A stretch of DNA of 64,000 nt from Azohydromonas lata NBRC 102462 (GTDB lineage Bacteria; Pseudomonadota; Gammaproteobacteria; Burkholderiales; Burkholderiaceae_C), in contig NZ_BCTC01000006.1 in NCBI RefSeq assembly GCF_001571085.1, positions 61,429 through 125,428 of the forward strand, written 5' to 3'. Each line of letters begins with the position of its first letter. The first letter of the stretch is position 1. Shown here piece by piece: positions 51,509 to 62,100 of this stretch. The notes under the pieces were generated by a model. The model saw nothing but the letters and a program-made list of their open reading frames with translations, ran no database searches and was not told where the DNA came from. The position numbers and the translations under genes were made by a program.

Positions 51509-52315
51509 TCAATCCCAGCGCGGCGCCAGCCCCTGCGGATCGACGAGGCGCTCGCCGCGATCCAGCGCGGCCATGGCCGCCATGTCGTCGTCGCTCAAGC
51601 GCAGCGCCGTGGCCCGCAGGTTGGACGCCAGGTGCTCGCGTTGCGTGGACGAGGGAATCACGGCATGGCCGAGTTGCAGGGCCCAGGCCAGCACGACCTG
51701 GGCGGGCGTGGCCCGGTGGCGCTGCGCGAGGGCCTGGATCACCGGGTCCTGCAGCACCTTGCCGTAGCCCAGCGTCATGTAGGACGTGATCTGGACACCG
51801 GCGGCCTGCGCCGCCTGGGCGACGGCGCGGTTTTGCAGGTAGGGGTGCAGCTCCACCTGGTTGGTGGCGATCTCGCCGGGGCCGGCCAGGGCCACGGCCT
51901 GGCGCATCAGGTCCATGGTGAAGTTGGAGACGCCGATGCGGCGCGTGAGGCCTTCGCGCCTGGCCTCGGCCAGCGCCTGCAGCGTCGCTTCGAGCGGCAC
52001 GGCGGCGTTGGGCGACGGCCAGTGGATCAGCGTCAGGTCCACGTGGCCGGTGCGCAGCTTGCGCAGGCTTTCCTTGAGGCTGGGGATGAGCGCGTCGCGC
52101 GACAGGTGCTCGGTCCAGATCTTGGTGGTCAGGAACAGCTCTTCGCGCGCCACGCCGCTGTCGGCGATGGCCTGGCCCACGGCCTCCTCGTTGTCGTAGA
52201 TCTGCGCCGTGTCCATGGCGCGGTAGCCGAGCGCCAGCGCGGTGCTGACCGAGTCGATGGCGGCCTGGCCCTTCAGGCGGAAGGTGCCGAGGCCGAGGCG
52301 GGGAATGGCTTGCAT
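51509..52315 (-). CDS. dkgB: 2,5-diketo-D-gluconate reductase B-type aldo/keto reductase
   Basis: A 268-residue NADPH-dependent aldo/keto reductase very close to E. coli Dkg[41 protein letters not shown] (Asp/Tyr of the active site), [19 protein letters not shown] (Lys), and [12 protein letters not shown] (His), ending [10 protein letters not shown]. It reduces 2-keto groups of sugar acids and methylglyoxal-type aldehydes. It is 44 bases after the MFS gene, in the same orientation and downstream of a LysR gene. GAGGAG precedes the ATG. Confidence 0.9.
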   Translation of the reverse strand: MQAIPRLGLGTFRLKGQAAIDSVSTALALGYRAMDTAQIYDNEEAVGQAIADSGVAREELFLTTKIWTEHLSRDALIPSLKESLRKLRTGHVDLTLIHWPSPNAAVPLEATLQALAEARREGLTRRIGVSNFTMDLMRQAVALAGPGEIATNQVELHPYLQNRAVAQAAQAAGVQITSYMTLGYGKVLQDPVIQALAQRHRATPAQVVLAWALQLGHAVIPSSTQREHLASNLRATALRLSDDDMAAMAALDRGERLVDPQGLAPRWD

Positions 52316-52359
52316 GGGGGGTGACTCCTCTTGAGATGGCTTGGAAGTGCGGGGTGGGC

Positions 52360-53562
52360 TCAGCAGGTGCTGGGCAGGGCGCCGGCCGTGCTTGGGCGGG
52401 CGGTGTCGCGGCGGTCCAGGCGGCCGCTGAGGTTGGTCAGCGCCAGGGACAGCAGCACCACCAGCGCGCCTATCCAGGGCGTGTGCATCAGGCCCAGGTG
52501 CTTGACGATCAGCCCGCCGGCCCAGGCGGCGCCGGCGATGCCGAGGTTGAAGGCGGCGATGTTCAGTCCCGCGGCCACGTCCACGGCCTGGGGCTCGAAG
52601 CGCTCGGCCTGCCGGACCACGTACACCTGCAGCCCCGGCACGTTGCCGAAGGCCACGGCGCCCCAGGCCAGCACGGTCAGCACCACCAGCCAGGGGTGGT
52701 GCGCCGTGAAGGTCAGCACCAGCAGCACGCCGGCCAGGGCGGCGAAGATCAGTTGCAGCGCCGCGATGGGGCCCTTGCGGTCGGCCAGGCGGCCGCCCCA
52801 GACGTTGCCCGCGGCCACGGACACGCCGTAGGCCAGCAGCACCCACACCACCGCCGCGGCGCTGAAGCCGGAGACGTCCTGCAGGATGGGCGCGAGGAAG
52901 GTGAAGGGGATGAACGAGCCGCCGTAGCCGATGGCCGTCTTGGCATACACCAGCAGCAGCCGTGGTTGCGCCAGCACCCGGGCCTGGCTGCGCAGCGAGG
53001 CGGGCGGCGCGTGGCGTATGCCGCGTGGCACGGCCAGCAGGCTGGCCAGGAAGGCGAGCAGCCCAAGCGCGGCCACGGCCAGGAAGGTTTCGCGCCAGCC
53101 GAAGTGCTGGCCGATGAAGGTGCCCAGCGGCACGCCGGTGACCAGCGCCACCGTCAGCCCGGAGAACATGGTGGCGATGGCGCTGGCGGCCTTGTCCTTG
53201 GGCACCAGGCTGGTGGCGATGGTCGAGCCGATGGAGAAGAACACGCCGTGCGCCAGCCCGGTGAGCACGCGCGCAACGATCAGCGATTCATAGCCCGGCG
53301 CCTGCCAGGCCAGCAGGTTGCCCGCGGTGAACAGCGCCATCAGCGCCAGCAGCAGCGTCTTGCGCGGCAGCCGGCCGGTGAGGGCGGTGAGCACGGGCGC
53401 GCCCACGGCCACGCCCAGCGCGTACAGGCTCACCAGCAGGCCGCCCGCGGGCAGGCTGACCTGCAGGTCGGCGGCGATGGTGGGGATGAGGCCGACGATG
53501 ACGAACTCCGTCGTGCCTATGGCGAAGGCGCTGACGGTCAGCGCAAGCAATGCAAGGGGCAT
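52360..53562 (-). CDS. MFS transporter (AraJ/sugar-efflux type)
   Basis: A 400-residue drug/sugar-efflux-type permease with twelve predicted helices, starting [20 protein letters not shown], then [20 protein letters not shown]. The RGRLPRK-like loop ([20 protein letters not shown]) fits the DHA1/AraJ family. GGAGCCACC lies before the chosen ATG. The group LysR, MFS, dkgB suggests export of a sugar-derived or toxic carbonyl compound that the reductase detoxifies. Substrate unknown. Confidence 0.88.
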   Translation of the reverse strand: MPLALLALTVSAFAIGTTEFVIVGLIPTIAADLQVSLPAGGLLVSLYALGVAVGAPVLTALTGRLPRKTLLLALMALFTAGNLLAWQAPGYESLIVARVLTGLAHGVFFSIGSTIATSLVPKDKAASAIATMFSGLTVALVTGVPLGTFIGQHFGWRETFLAVAALGLLAFLASLLAVPRGIRHAPPASLRSQARVLAQPRLLLVYAKTAIGYGGSFIPFTFLAPILQDVSGFSAAAVVWVLLAYGVSVAAGNVWGGRLADRKGPIAALQLIFAALAGVLLVLTFTAHHPWLVVLTVLAWGAVAFGNVPGLQVYVVRQAERFEPQAVDVAAGLNIAAFNLGIAGAAWAGGLIVKHLGLMHTPWIGALVVLLSLALTNLSGRLDRRDTARPSTAGALPSTC

Positions 53563-53638
53563 GGGTGGCTCCAACAACAGGTTGGGCGCCACTGTGGGCT
53601 GCCAGGCCGGCCGGAAACAGCCGTGCGCGGGCAGATGA

Positions 53639-53659
53639 TTCTTGACGCGCAGTCAAGAA
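53639..53659. promoter_or_regulatory. Candidate LysR operator before the MFS/dkgB genes
   Basis: TTCTTGAC and GTCAAGAA are perfect 8-bp arms around GCGCA. It includes a T-N11-A LysR-type box. It lies about 80 bases before the MFS start and just downstream of the LysR stop, so it fits regulation of MFS/dkgB by that LysR. Confidence 0.65.
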
Positions 53660-53669
53660 CGGCGGGCGT

Positions 53670-54617
53670 TCAGCCCGCGGGCGGCTTGCGGGCGCGGCCT
53701 GCGGCGGGCGCCGCCTCGCGAAGCTCCTCGTTGAGGGCCAGCGCCTGGGCCAGGAAGTCCAGGAAGCAGGTGATGCGCGCGGCCAGTTGGGTGTTGCGGT
53801 AGTAGACGGCGTTGACGGGCTGGCGCACCTGCAGCGTGTGCGGCTGCAGCACCTGCACCAGGCGGCCGTGGCGGCGGTCGTCCTGCGTCATGAAGTCCGA
53901 GAGGCAGGCGATGCCCAGGCCCTGCAGCGCGAGCTGGCGCAGCGTCTCGCCGCTGGACGCGGTGAACGTGGGGACGATGGGCCACTCGTCGCCGTGCTCG
54001 CCCCGCAGCGGCCAGGCGTTGAGCGAGGCCGGCTGCGTGAAGCCCAGCAGCACGTGGCGGGTGAGCTCGGCGGCGGTGGCGGGCTGGCCGTGGCGCGCGA
54101 TGTAGCTCGGGCTGGCCAGCACGCGGATGCGGCTGCTGGCCAGCGGGCGGGCGTGCAGCGTGGAGTCCTGCAGCGCGCCTATGCGTATGGCCACGTCGGT
54201 GCGCCGCTCCAGCAGGTCGATGTTGAGGTCGTCCGTGTCCAGCTCCAGGCGGATGCGCGGGTACTTCAAATGGAAGGCCGGCAGCAGCGGGACGACGGCG
54301 TGCAGCATGAAGGGCGTGGCGGCGTTGACGCGCAGCCGGCCGGCGGGCTGGCGCCGCCGCGCGGCCATCTGCTCCTCGGCCTGGTCCACCGCGGCCAGGA
54401 TGGCGCGGGCATGGCCGAGGAAGGCCGCGCCTTCGTCGGTGATGGCGATGCGCCGCGTCGTGCGCTGCAGCAGCGTGGTCTCCAGCTTGCGCTCCAGCCG
54501 GCCCAGGGCGCGGCTGATGCCGGACACCGTCTGCCCCAGGTGGTCCGCCGCGGCGGTGATGGAGCCGGTGTCGACGACGGCGGTGAAGGCCTGCAGTTCT
54601 TCGAGGGTGGTCTTCAT
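53670..54617 (-). CDS. LysR-family regulator
   Basis: A 315-residue LysR protein. The helix-turn-helix is TLEELQAFTAVVDTGSITAA, then ADHLGQTVSGISRALGRLER. The effector half starts GRLRVNAATPFMLHAVVPLL. It is cotranscribed or adjacent to the MFS and dkgB genes on the same strand, with an inverted repeat in the 107-base gap. It probably controls that pair. Confidence 0.9.
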   Translation of the reverse strand: MKTTLEELQAFTAVVDTGSITAAADHLGQTVSGISRALGRLERKLETTLLQRTTRRIAITDEGAAFLGHARAILAAVDQAEEQMAARRRQPAGRLRVNAATPFMLHAVVPLLPAFHLKYPRIRLELDTDDLNIDLLERRTDVAIRIGALQDSTLHARPLASSRIRVLASPSYIARHGQPATAAELTRHVLLGFTQPASLNAWPLRGEHGDEWPIVPTFTASSGETLRQLALQGLGIACLSDFMTQDDRRHGRLVQVLQPHTLQVRQPVNAVYYRNTQLAARITCFLDFLAQALALNEELREAAPAAGRARKPPAG

Positions 54618-54897
54618 GAGGCCGACATGGTGCCGGGGCGCGCGCCTTCATGCCGCGCCGGGCGGCGTCAAACCGTGTCCGCCGGACCCGGGGCGTCCGG
54701 GCCGCGGCGCGGTGCCCGGGGCACCTGCGCGGCCCGGCTTTGCCGGCGTCCACGCCGGTGGCCGATGCCTGCGCTCGCCGTGCGCCCATCCACGGCCGCC
54801 CCATCCCCCTGAGAATGGGGCTTTGGCACGCGCTGCCCGGCCGGGGCGGCGTTGGGCGGCAACACGGGAGCGGGTGCCTGCGCACCTGACGTATGCG

Positions 54898-56811
54898 ATG
54901 AAAAACGGCAGTCGGCAGCGTTCCATTTCCCGTGGGTCCCATGGGGTCGGCGAGCCCATGGGCCGCCCTGGGCAGGCGCCGGGCGCGGGTGAGCTCCCGT
55001 CGCTGGCGTGCTGGCCGGGCCTGGCCGCGGCGCTGCAGACGGCGCGCCAGGCCATGGAAGCGGCGGCGCTGCAGGACGGCGACCCGCTGCGCCTGGGCCT
55101 GGGGGCCGCGGCGCGCACGCTGCGCGCGCCCTATGCCGCCTTCCGGCAGCTCGACCCCGATTCCGGCAAGCCCTACCTGGCCGAGTGGTTCCAGGCCCCG
55201 GCCGCTGCGTCGGCCCACGGCGGCCTGGCCGTGCTGATGCAGGGCATGGACGCCGCCTGGACGGGCTTGATGGACGGCACGGCCGCACTGCAGCGGGCCA
55301 CGGTGACGCACCACCCGGCCTTGCCGGTGCTGCCCCTGGGCAACCGCTTGGGCGGCTGCCTGCAGCGCACGCAGGAGATCTGGGTGCCGGTGCGGCTGGC
55401 CGACCGCACGTGGGGCCGGCTGTCGGTGCTGCGCGGCGAGCTGGACCCGCTGGAGACCGGCGAGGCCCTCTTCCTGGAAGCCCTGGCGCGCGAGCTGGGC
55501 TGGGTGCTGGCCGACCGGCAACTGGCGTCGGTGCAGCGGCGTGCGGCGGCGCTGGCCGCCCGCGAGGAGGAGGCCACGGCGCAGGCCCTGGGGCTGGTGC
55601 GCCAGCAAAAGGAGGCGGCCGAGGCGCAGGCCCGCGAGCAGGCCCACGTCATCGCCGTGCTGCAGGAGGCCATCGACTCGCTGGACCACAGCGGCGACCT
55701 GGAGGAATTCGTTCCCACCGTCATCGGCCTGATCGCGCGCGCGCTGGACCCCGGCGCGGTGGCCTTGCTGCAGGTGCGCGGGGCGCGCTGCAGGCTGCAG
55801 GCGGCCTACCTGCAAGGCCAGGTGCTGCGGCGCGCCGACCTGCTGTCGCCGCAAGCGCAGCCGGCGCCGGTGCTGCGCGAGCTGACCGAGGGCTTCGAGC
55901 TGCCGCCGGCCGGGCTGCAGGCCTGCGCCACGCAGGGCAGCGGCGAGGCGCAGGTGGTCGATCACGCCGACGGCGGCGCGGCCTGCCCCTTCGACCACTT
56001 CTTCGTCTCCGAGGGCGGGCCGCTGGCGCTCAACCTGTGGCTCATGGCCTCCGGCCACGCGTTGGGCGCGCTGGGCATCTACCGGCGCAGCGGGCAACGC
56101 TACACGGCCTCCGAGATCGCGCTGGCCGAAGCCATCGCGGCGCAGTTGTCGCTGGCCCTGCGGGCGGCCCAACTGGCCGAGGAGGCGCGCCGCGTGGCCA
56201 CGCTGGAGGAGCGCACGCGGCTGGCGCGCGAGATGCACGACACCCTGGCCCAGGGCTTCACCGGCGTGCTGATGCAGCTGGAGGTGGCCGATGCCGCCGT
56301 GTCGGCGCAGCGCGTGGAGCGCGCGCGCACGGCCATCGCCACCGCCATGGACCTGGCACGCGACAGCTTGGGCGAGGCGCGCCGCGCCGTGCGCGCGCTG
56401 CGCAATCCGACCCTGGAGCGGCGCGGCCTGGCCGAGGCGCTGGCCGAGCTGTGCGCGCAGATGCGCAGCAGTACCTTCCAGGCCGTGGAGCTGCAGATCA
56501 CGGGCGCGCCGCTGCGGCTGGATGCCCATGTCGAGGAGCAGGTGCTGCGCGTGGCGCAGGAGTCGCTGGTCAACGCCGTCAAGCACGCCCGCGCCAGGCG
56601 GACCGTGGTGTCGCTGGAGCTGCATGCGCAGGCGCTGCGGCTGCAGGTGCGCGACGACGGTGCCGGCATCCCGCAGGTGCTGTCCAACCCGGCGGGCTTC
56701 GGCCTGGTGGGCATGCGCGAGCGGGCCGTGAGCATAGGCGCCACGCTGGACGTCGCCTCCGCGCCGGGCCAGGGCACGACGGTGTCGCTGCGCCTGGGCC
56801 TGCGCGGTTGA
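54898..56811 (+). CDS. Soluble NarL-type sensor histidine kinase with two GAF-like domains
   Basis: About 637 residues from the ATG at 54898 (an in-frame ATG at 54958 is an alternative). There are no membrane helices. A GAF-like region in residues 50-200, a coiled-coil (AALAAREEEATAQALGLVRQ) and a second GAF-like region precede HisKA_3 (LAREMHDTLAQGFTGVLMQL, phospho-His in EMHD) and the ATPase domain (VAQESLVNAVKHA, DDGAGIPQVLSNPAGFGLVG). It is followed by its response regulator. It senses a cytoplasmic signal, perhaps a redox or small-molecule ligand. It lies between the two RND systems. Confidence 0.9.
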   Translation: MKNGSRQRSISRGSHGVGEPMGRPGQAPGAGELPSLACWPGLAAALQTARQAMEAAALQDGDPLRLGLGAAARTLRAPYAAFRQLDPDSGKPYLAEWFQAPAAASAHGGLAVLMQGMDAAWTGLMDGTAALQRATVTHHPALPVLPLGNRLGGCLQRTQEIWVPVRLADRTWGRLSVLRGELDPLETGEALFLEALARELGWVLADRQLASVQRRAAALAAREEEATAQALGLVRQQKEAAEAQAREQAHVIAVLQEAIDSLDHSGDLEEFVPTVIGLIARALDPGAVALLQVRGARCRLQAAYLQGQVLRRADLLSPQAQPAPVLRELTEGFELPPAGLQACATQGSGEAQVVDHADGGAACPFDHFFVSEGGPLALNLWLMASGHALGALGIYRRSGQRYTASEIALAEAIAAQLSLALRAAQLAEEARRVATLEERTRLAREMHDTLAQGFTGVLMQLEVADAAVSAQRVERARTAIATAMDLARDSLGEARRAVRALRNPTLERRGLAEALAELCAQMRSSTFQAVELQITGAPLRLDAHVEEQVLRVAQESLVNAVKHARARRTVVSLELHAQALRLQVRDDGAGIPQVLSNPAGFGLVGMRERAVSIGATLDVASAPGQGTTVSLRLGLRG

Positions 56812-56899
56812 TGCCCACGGCCGGGCCGCAGCACGCCGCGCGGCCCGCCCAGGAAAGAGAGCCTGTCCAGGCGCCACCCCAGGCGTCTGCGCGCCCGCG

Positions 56900-56917
56900 C
56901 TCTCCCATTGGGGAGAG
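56900..56917. repeat. Palindrome in the kinase/response-regulator gap
   Basis: CTCTCCC and GGGAGAG form 7-bp arms around ATTG in the 173-base gap 56812-56984. It resembles the short CTCTCCC...GGGAGAG palindromes scattered between genes in many betaproteobacteria. It may form an intercistronic mRNA hairpin. Confidence 0.5.
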
Positions 56918-56984
56918 GTTGGGCTTGGCCGGCGCTGCCATCATCCCCACCCACCGACTGCCGATTCCGGCCCGTGGTGCTGCC

Positions 56985-57671
56985 ATGACCTTCCCCTTGC
57001 CCCTTTCCGACACCGGGCCGACAGGCCAAGCCGAGCCTGCCGGAGATGCGCCCGCACGCATCCGGCTGCTGGTGGCCGACGACCACCACGTGGTGCTGGA
57101 CGGGCTGAGCACCATCCTGGACATGCAGGCCGACATGCAGGTCGTGGCGCAGGCCAGCGACGGCGCGCAGGCCGTGGAGCTGTGGGTGCGCGAGCACCCG
57201 GACGTCGGCCTGATAGACCTGTCCATGCCGCGGCTCACGGGCGTCGAGGCCATCACGGCCATACGCCGCCACGAGCCGCGCGCCAAGCTCATCATCCTCA
57301 CCACCTACGACGGCGACGAGGACATCTACCGCGGCCTGCACGCCGGCGCCAAGGCCTACTTGCTCAAGGACGTGCGCCGCGACGAGCTGCTGCGCTGCAT
57401 CCGCGTGGTGCACGAGGGCGGCCACTACATCAACCCCGAGCTGGCCGGACGGCTGGCCTCGCGGCTCACCCGCGACGGGCTCTCCCAGCGCGAGATGGAA
57501 GTGCTGGTGCTGATCGAGCGCGGCCTGAGCAACAAGCTCATCGCGCGCGAGCTGCAGGTGGCCGAGGGCACGGTCAAGACGCACGTGAAGGCCATCCTGG
57601 CCAAGCTGGAGGCGCGCAGCCGCACCGAAGCCATCGCCATCGGCGTGCGCCGCGGCCTGCTGAAGCGCTGA
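56985..57671 (+). CDS. NarL/LuxR-family response regulator
   Basis: A 228-residue regulator. The receiver domain has the acidic pair in RLLVADDHHVVLDGLSTILD, phospho-Asp in LIDLSMPRLTG and Lys in AKAYLLKDVRRDE. The C-terminal LuxR helix-turn-helix is LSQREMEVLVLIERGLSNKL, then EGTVKTHVKAILAKLEARSR. It is the partner of the upstream kinase. It lies 289 bases before the second RND operon and may control it. Confidence 0.92.
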   Translation: MTFPLPLSDTGPTGQAEPAGDAPARIRLLVADDHHVVLDGLSTILDMQADMQVVAQASDGAQAVELWVREHPDVGLIDLSMPRLTGVEAITAIRRHEPRAKLIILTTYDGDEDIYRGLHAGAKAYLLKDVRRDELLRCIRVVHEGGHYINPELAGRLASRLTRDGLSQREMEVLVLIERGLSNKLIARELQVAEGTVKTHVKAILAKLEARSRTEAIAIGVRRGLLKR

Positions 57672-57894
57672 AGCGCCCCGCGCGGGCGCCGCGCCTATCC
57701 CCAAAGAGGCACCCGGCCCTGGCCCGCGTGGCAGAAGCGCCATGCCGCCGGATGGCCGATGCTGTGGGCCTGCTCCCAGGCGCCCGGGCCGCGGCGTGGC
57801 CGCCGGTGTGGAGCCCCCCCATCCCCGCCGGCAAGAGCCCTCGCCCGCATGCGGCTCTCGCTGGTGAGTGAACACGCTTGCTTCGCAGGAAGTC

Positions 57895-57924
57895 TGCAGG
57901 AGGCCCGCCAGCGGGCCGCCTGCA
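57895..57924. repeat. Large imperfect inverted repeat upstream of RND system 2
   Basis: Two 14-base arms (TGCAGGAGGCCCGC and GCGGGCCGCCTGCA) with one mismatch surround CA. It lies 37 bases before the adaptor start in the 289-base leader. It could be a regulatory hairpin or an interspersed repeat. Confidence 0.5.
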
Positions 57925-57960
57925 AGCGCAGGCGAGCCTTTGTCGAAAGGCGGCAGTGGA

Positions 57961-59154
57961 ATGAGATTTGACGGACGCACAGGCTGTGTTTGGCACCTGG
58001 GTGCGCTTGTGGCGCTTTCCGCCCTGTTGGGCGGGTGCAATGGCGAAGCCGTGTCGCAGCCGGCCGCGCCACCGCCGCCCGCGGTGTCGGTGGCGCCGGC
58101 CATACAGCGCGAAGTCCAGGAGTTCGAGGAGTTCACGGCGCGGCTGGAGGCGCCGGACACGGTGGAAGTGCGCGCGCGCGTGGCCGGCGCGCTGGAGCAG
58201 GTGCACTTCACCGAGGGCCAGCAGGTGGCCAAGGGCGCGATGCTGTTCACCATCGACCCCCGGCCCTTCGCCGCCGACGTGGCGCGCGCCGAGGCGCAGC
58301 TGGCCGCCGCACGCAACCAGGCCGAGCTCAGCAGCAGCGAGCTGGCCCGCGCCGAGAAGCTCACCTCCATCCAGGGCGTGAGCCAGCAGGAGCTGGACCA
58401 GTTGCGCGCCGGCGTGCGCAACAGCCGCTCCAACATCCAGTCCGCCGAGGCCGCGCTGGTGCAGGCCCGGCTCAACCTGGACTTCACGCGCATCCGCGCC
58501 CCGGTGGCCGGGCGCATCTCGCGGGCGCAGCTCACTCCGGGCAACCTCGTGGGCGTGGGCTCGCCGGTGCTCACCACGCTGGTGTCGCAGGACCGCGTGT
58601 TCGCCTACTTCGACGCCAGCGAAGCCACCTACCTGAAATACCTGCACCTGGTACGCAGCGGCACGCTGGCCTCGCCGCGCACCGCGACGGTCCAGGCCTG
58701 GATGGGCCTGGCCGACGAGACCGGCTTTCCGCACCAGGGCCGCATCGATTTCGTGGACAACCGCCTCAACCCGGCCACCGGCTCCATACGCGGGCGCGCC
58801 GTGTTCGACAACCGCGAGGGCCGCTTCACCCCGGGCCTGTTCGCGCGCGTCAAGGTGGTGGGCAGCGGCAAGTACCAGGCCACGCTGGTGGCCGACCGCG
58901 CCATAGGCACGGACCAGACGCGCAAGGTCGTGATGCTGGTGGGCAAGGACAACGTGGTGCAGCCGCGCGAGGTGCAGCCCGGTGCGCTCATGGACGGCAT
59001 GCGCGTGGTGCAGGGCGTCAAGCCCGGCGAGCTGGTCATCGTCGACGGGCTGCAGCGCGCGCAGCCCGGGGCGCCGGTGACGCCGCAGGTGTTGAAGACC
59101 GACGACAAGGGCCTGCCCATCCCGGCAGCACCCGCGTCCGCTCCCCAGCGCTGA
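57961..59154 (+). CDS. RND efflux adaptor lipoprotein, system 2
   Basis: A 397-residue adaptor. The signal ends in a lipobox (ALSALLGGCNGEA), so unlike adaptor 1 it is lipid-anchored. Family blocks are EEFTARLEAPDTVEVRARVA, VHFTEGQQVAKGAMLFTIDP, TRIRAPVAGRISRAQLTPGN and VVDGLQR-like at the end (VIVDGLQRAQPGAPVTP). The ATG at 57961 has only a weak ribosome site. It lies 15 bases before the second RND permease. Confidence 0.92.
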   Translation: MRFDGRTGCVWHLGALVALSALLGGCNGEAVSQPAAPPPPAVSVAPAIQREVQEFEEFTARLEAPDTVEVRARVAGALEQVHFTEGQQVAKGAMLFTIDPRPFAADVARAEAQLAAARNQAELSSSELARAEKLTSIQGVSQQELDQLRAGVRNSRSNIQSAEAALVQARLNLDFTRIRAPVAGRISRAQLTPGNLVGVGSPVLTTLVSQDRVFAYFDASEATYLKYLHLVRSGTLASPRTATVQAWMGLADETGFPHQGRIDFVDNRLNPATGSIRGRAVFDNREGRFTPGLFARVKVVGSGKYQATLVADRAIGTDQTRKVVMLVGKDNVVQPREVQPGALMDGMRVVQGVKPGELVIVDGLQRAQPGAPVTPQVLKTDDKGLPIPAAPASAPQR

Positions 59155-59169
59155 AAGGCCGGCAAGCGC

Positions 59170-62100
59170 ATGGACATCTCACGCTATTTCATCGACCGCC
59201 CGCGCCTGGCGACGGTGCTGTCGCTGTTCATCTTCCTGGTGGGGCTGCTGGCCATCTTCCAGCTTCCCATCTCGGAGTACCCGGAAGTCGCGCCGCCGCA
59301 GGTGGTGGTGCGCGCGCAGTTCCCCGGCGCCAACCCGCGCGTCATCTCCGAGACGGTGGCCACGCCGCTGGAGGAGCAGATCAGCGGGCTGGAAGGCATG
59401 CTCTATTACGAGAGCCAGGCCACGGCCGACGGCACCATGGTGCTGACGGTGACCTTCCGCATCGGCACCCACCCCGAGGCCGCCGAGACCGCGGTGCAAA
59501 ACCGCGTCAACCGGGCGCTGCCGCGGCTGCCCGAGATCGTGCGCCAGATCGGGGTGACCACGGAGAAGCAGGCGGCCAACCTGACCATGGTCGTCCACAT
59601 GGTCAGCCCCGACAGCAGCCGCGATTCGCTGTACCTGCGCAACTACGCGCACCAGCAGGTGCGCGACGAGCTGCTGCGCATCCCGGGCATGGGCACGGTG
59701 ATCCTGTTCGGCAGCGGCGACTACGCCATGCGCATCTGGGTCGATCCGCAGCGCCTGGCCGGCCACGGGCTCACCGCCAACGACGTGGTGTCCGCCGTGC
59801 GCGAGCAGAACACGCAGGTGGCCGCCGGCGTGGTGGGCGCGCCGCCCTCGCCGCGGGGCACCGACTTCCAGCTCGCGGTCAACACGCAGGGGCGGCTGGC
59901 CAGCGAGCAGGAGTTCGCCGACATCATCGTGCGCGCCGACCCGGCCACCGGCGCCGTGCTGCGCGTGCGCGACGTCGGCCGCGTGGAGATCAGCGCCAAC
60001 ACCCACTCGCTGCGCAGCTTGCTCAACAACAAGGAAGCGGCGGCCATCGGCATCTTCCAGGCCCCGGGCTCCAACGCGCTGGCCATCTCGGACAACGTGC
60101 GCGCCACCATGGAGCGGCTCAAGGCGGACTTCCCGCCGGGCATGGACTACGCCATCGTCTACGACCCCACGCGCTTCGTCGCCACCTCCATCACCAAGGT
60201 GGTGGAGACGCTGCTGGAGGCGGTGCTGCTGGTGGTGCTGGTGGTGGTGCTGTTCCTGCAGACGTGGCGCGCTTCGGTCATTCCGCTGCTGGCGGTGCCG
60301 GTGTCCATCGTGGGCACCTTCGCGGTGCTGCTGGGCATCGGCTACTCCATCAACACGCTCACCCTCTTCGGCTTGGTGCTGGCCATCGGCATCGTGGTGG
60401 ACGACGCCATCGTGGTGGTCGAGAACGTGGAGCGCAACCTGGAGGACGGGCTCACGCCGCACGAGGCCACGATCAAGGCCATGCGCGAGGTCAGCGGCCC
60501 CATCGTTGCCATCGCGCTGGTGCTGTGCGCGGTGTTCATCCCGCTGACGTTCGTGCCCGGTCTCTCCGGCCAGTTCTACAAGCAGTTCGCGGCTACCATC
60601 GCCATCTCCACCGTCATCTCGGCCTTCAACTCGCTCACGCTCTCGCCGGCGATGGCGGCGCTGCTGCTGCGCCCGCACGATGCACCCAAGGACGCGCTCA
60701 CGCGCGGCATGGACCGCGTCTTCGGCCGCTTCTTCCACTGGTTCAACGGCTTCTTCCACCGCCGCAGCGAGTCTTACGGCCGCGGCGTGCGCGGGGTGCT
60801 GCGGCGCAAGTCGCTGGCGCTGCTGGTGTACGCGGGGCTGCTGGCGCTCACGGCGCTGCTGTTCGCGCGCATTCCGTCGGGCTTCGTCCCGGCGCCGGAC
60901 AAGCAGTACCTCATCGGCATCGCGCAGTTGCCCGCGGCGTCCTCGCTGGAGCGCACCGACGCGGTGATACGCCAGATGAGCGACATCGCGCTGAAGGTGC
61001 CGGGCATCGTGGACGCGGTGGCCTTCCCGGGGCTGTCCATCGCCGGCTTCTCCAACGCGCCCAACGAGGGCATCGTCTTCTTCGGCCTGGCGGACTTCGA
61101 GAAGCGCAAGAGCGCCGACCTGTCCAAGGACGCCATCCTGGGCCGCGTCAACGGCGCGCTGCAGGAGATCCAGGGTGCCCGGCTGTTCGTGGTGCCGCCG
61201 CCGGCGGTGGAAGGCCTGGGCAACGCCGGCGGCTTCAAGCTGCAGGTGCAGGACCGCTCGGGGCAAGGCGAGCAGGCCCTCTTCGGCGCGGTGTGGGGCA
61301 CGCTGGGGCAGGTCTACGGCAACCCGCGCTCGTCCATAGGCACGCCGTTCTCGACCTACGACATCAATGTCCCGCAGCTCTTCGCCAACGTGGACCGCAC
61401 CAAGGCCAAGCAGATGGGCGTGGCGCTGGGCGACATCTACGACACGCTGCAGATCAGCCTGGGCTCGCTCTACGTCAACGACTTCAACCGCTTCGGCAAG
61501 ACCTACCAGGTGATCGTGCAGGCCGACGGTCCCTTCCGCGCCCACGCCGAGGGCATCACCGCGCTCAAGACGCGCAATGCCGGCGGCGAGATCGTCCCGT
61601 TGGGCGCGCTCATGCGCGTGGAGCCCACCTTCGGCCCAACGCGCGTGACCCGCTACAACGGCTTCCCCTCGGCCGACATCAACGGCTCGCCCAACCCGGG
61701 CTTTTCCAGCGGGCAGGCCGAGGCCGAGATCGAGCAATTGCTCAAGCAACTGCCGCGCGGCATGGGCTACCAGTGGACGGAGCTGTCCTACCAGGACAGG
61801 CTCACGCGCGACGTGGCGCTGCCCGGGACGACCTGGCGGCTGCCCACGCTGGCGGCGGTGCTGCTGCTGTCGGTGGTGCTGGTGATCCTGGTGCTGGCGG
61901 CGCAGTACGAGAGCTGGAGCCTGCCGCTGGCCATCGTCCTGATCGTGCCGATGTGCATCCTGGCCGCGCTCACGGGCGTGTGGCTGTCCACCTTCCCGCC
62001 CTTCATGCAGATAGGCGACCTCAACATCTTCACGCAGGTGGCGCTGGTGGTGCTGGTGGGGCTGGCGTGCAAGAACGCCATCCTGATCGTGGAGTTCGCC

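Noticed and set aside
46755..51512. Very long open frame antisense to the RND operon (over 1500 codons)
   Set aside because: It is a high-GC shadow of the efflux genes: low-complexity His/Gln/Arg-rich and without any family motif.
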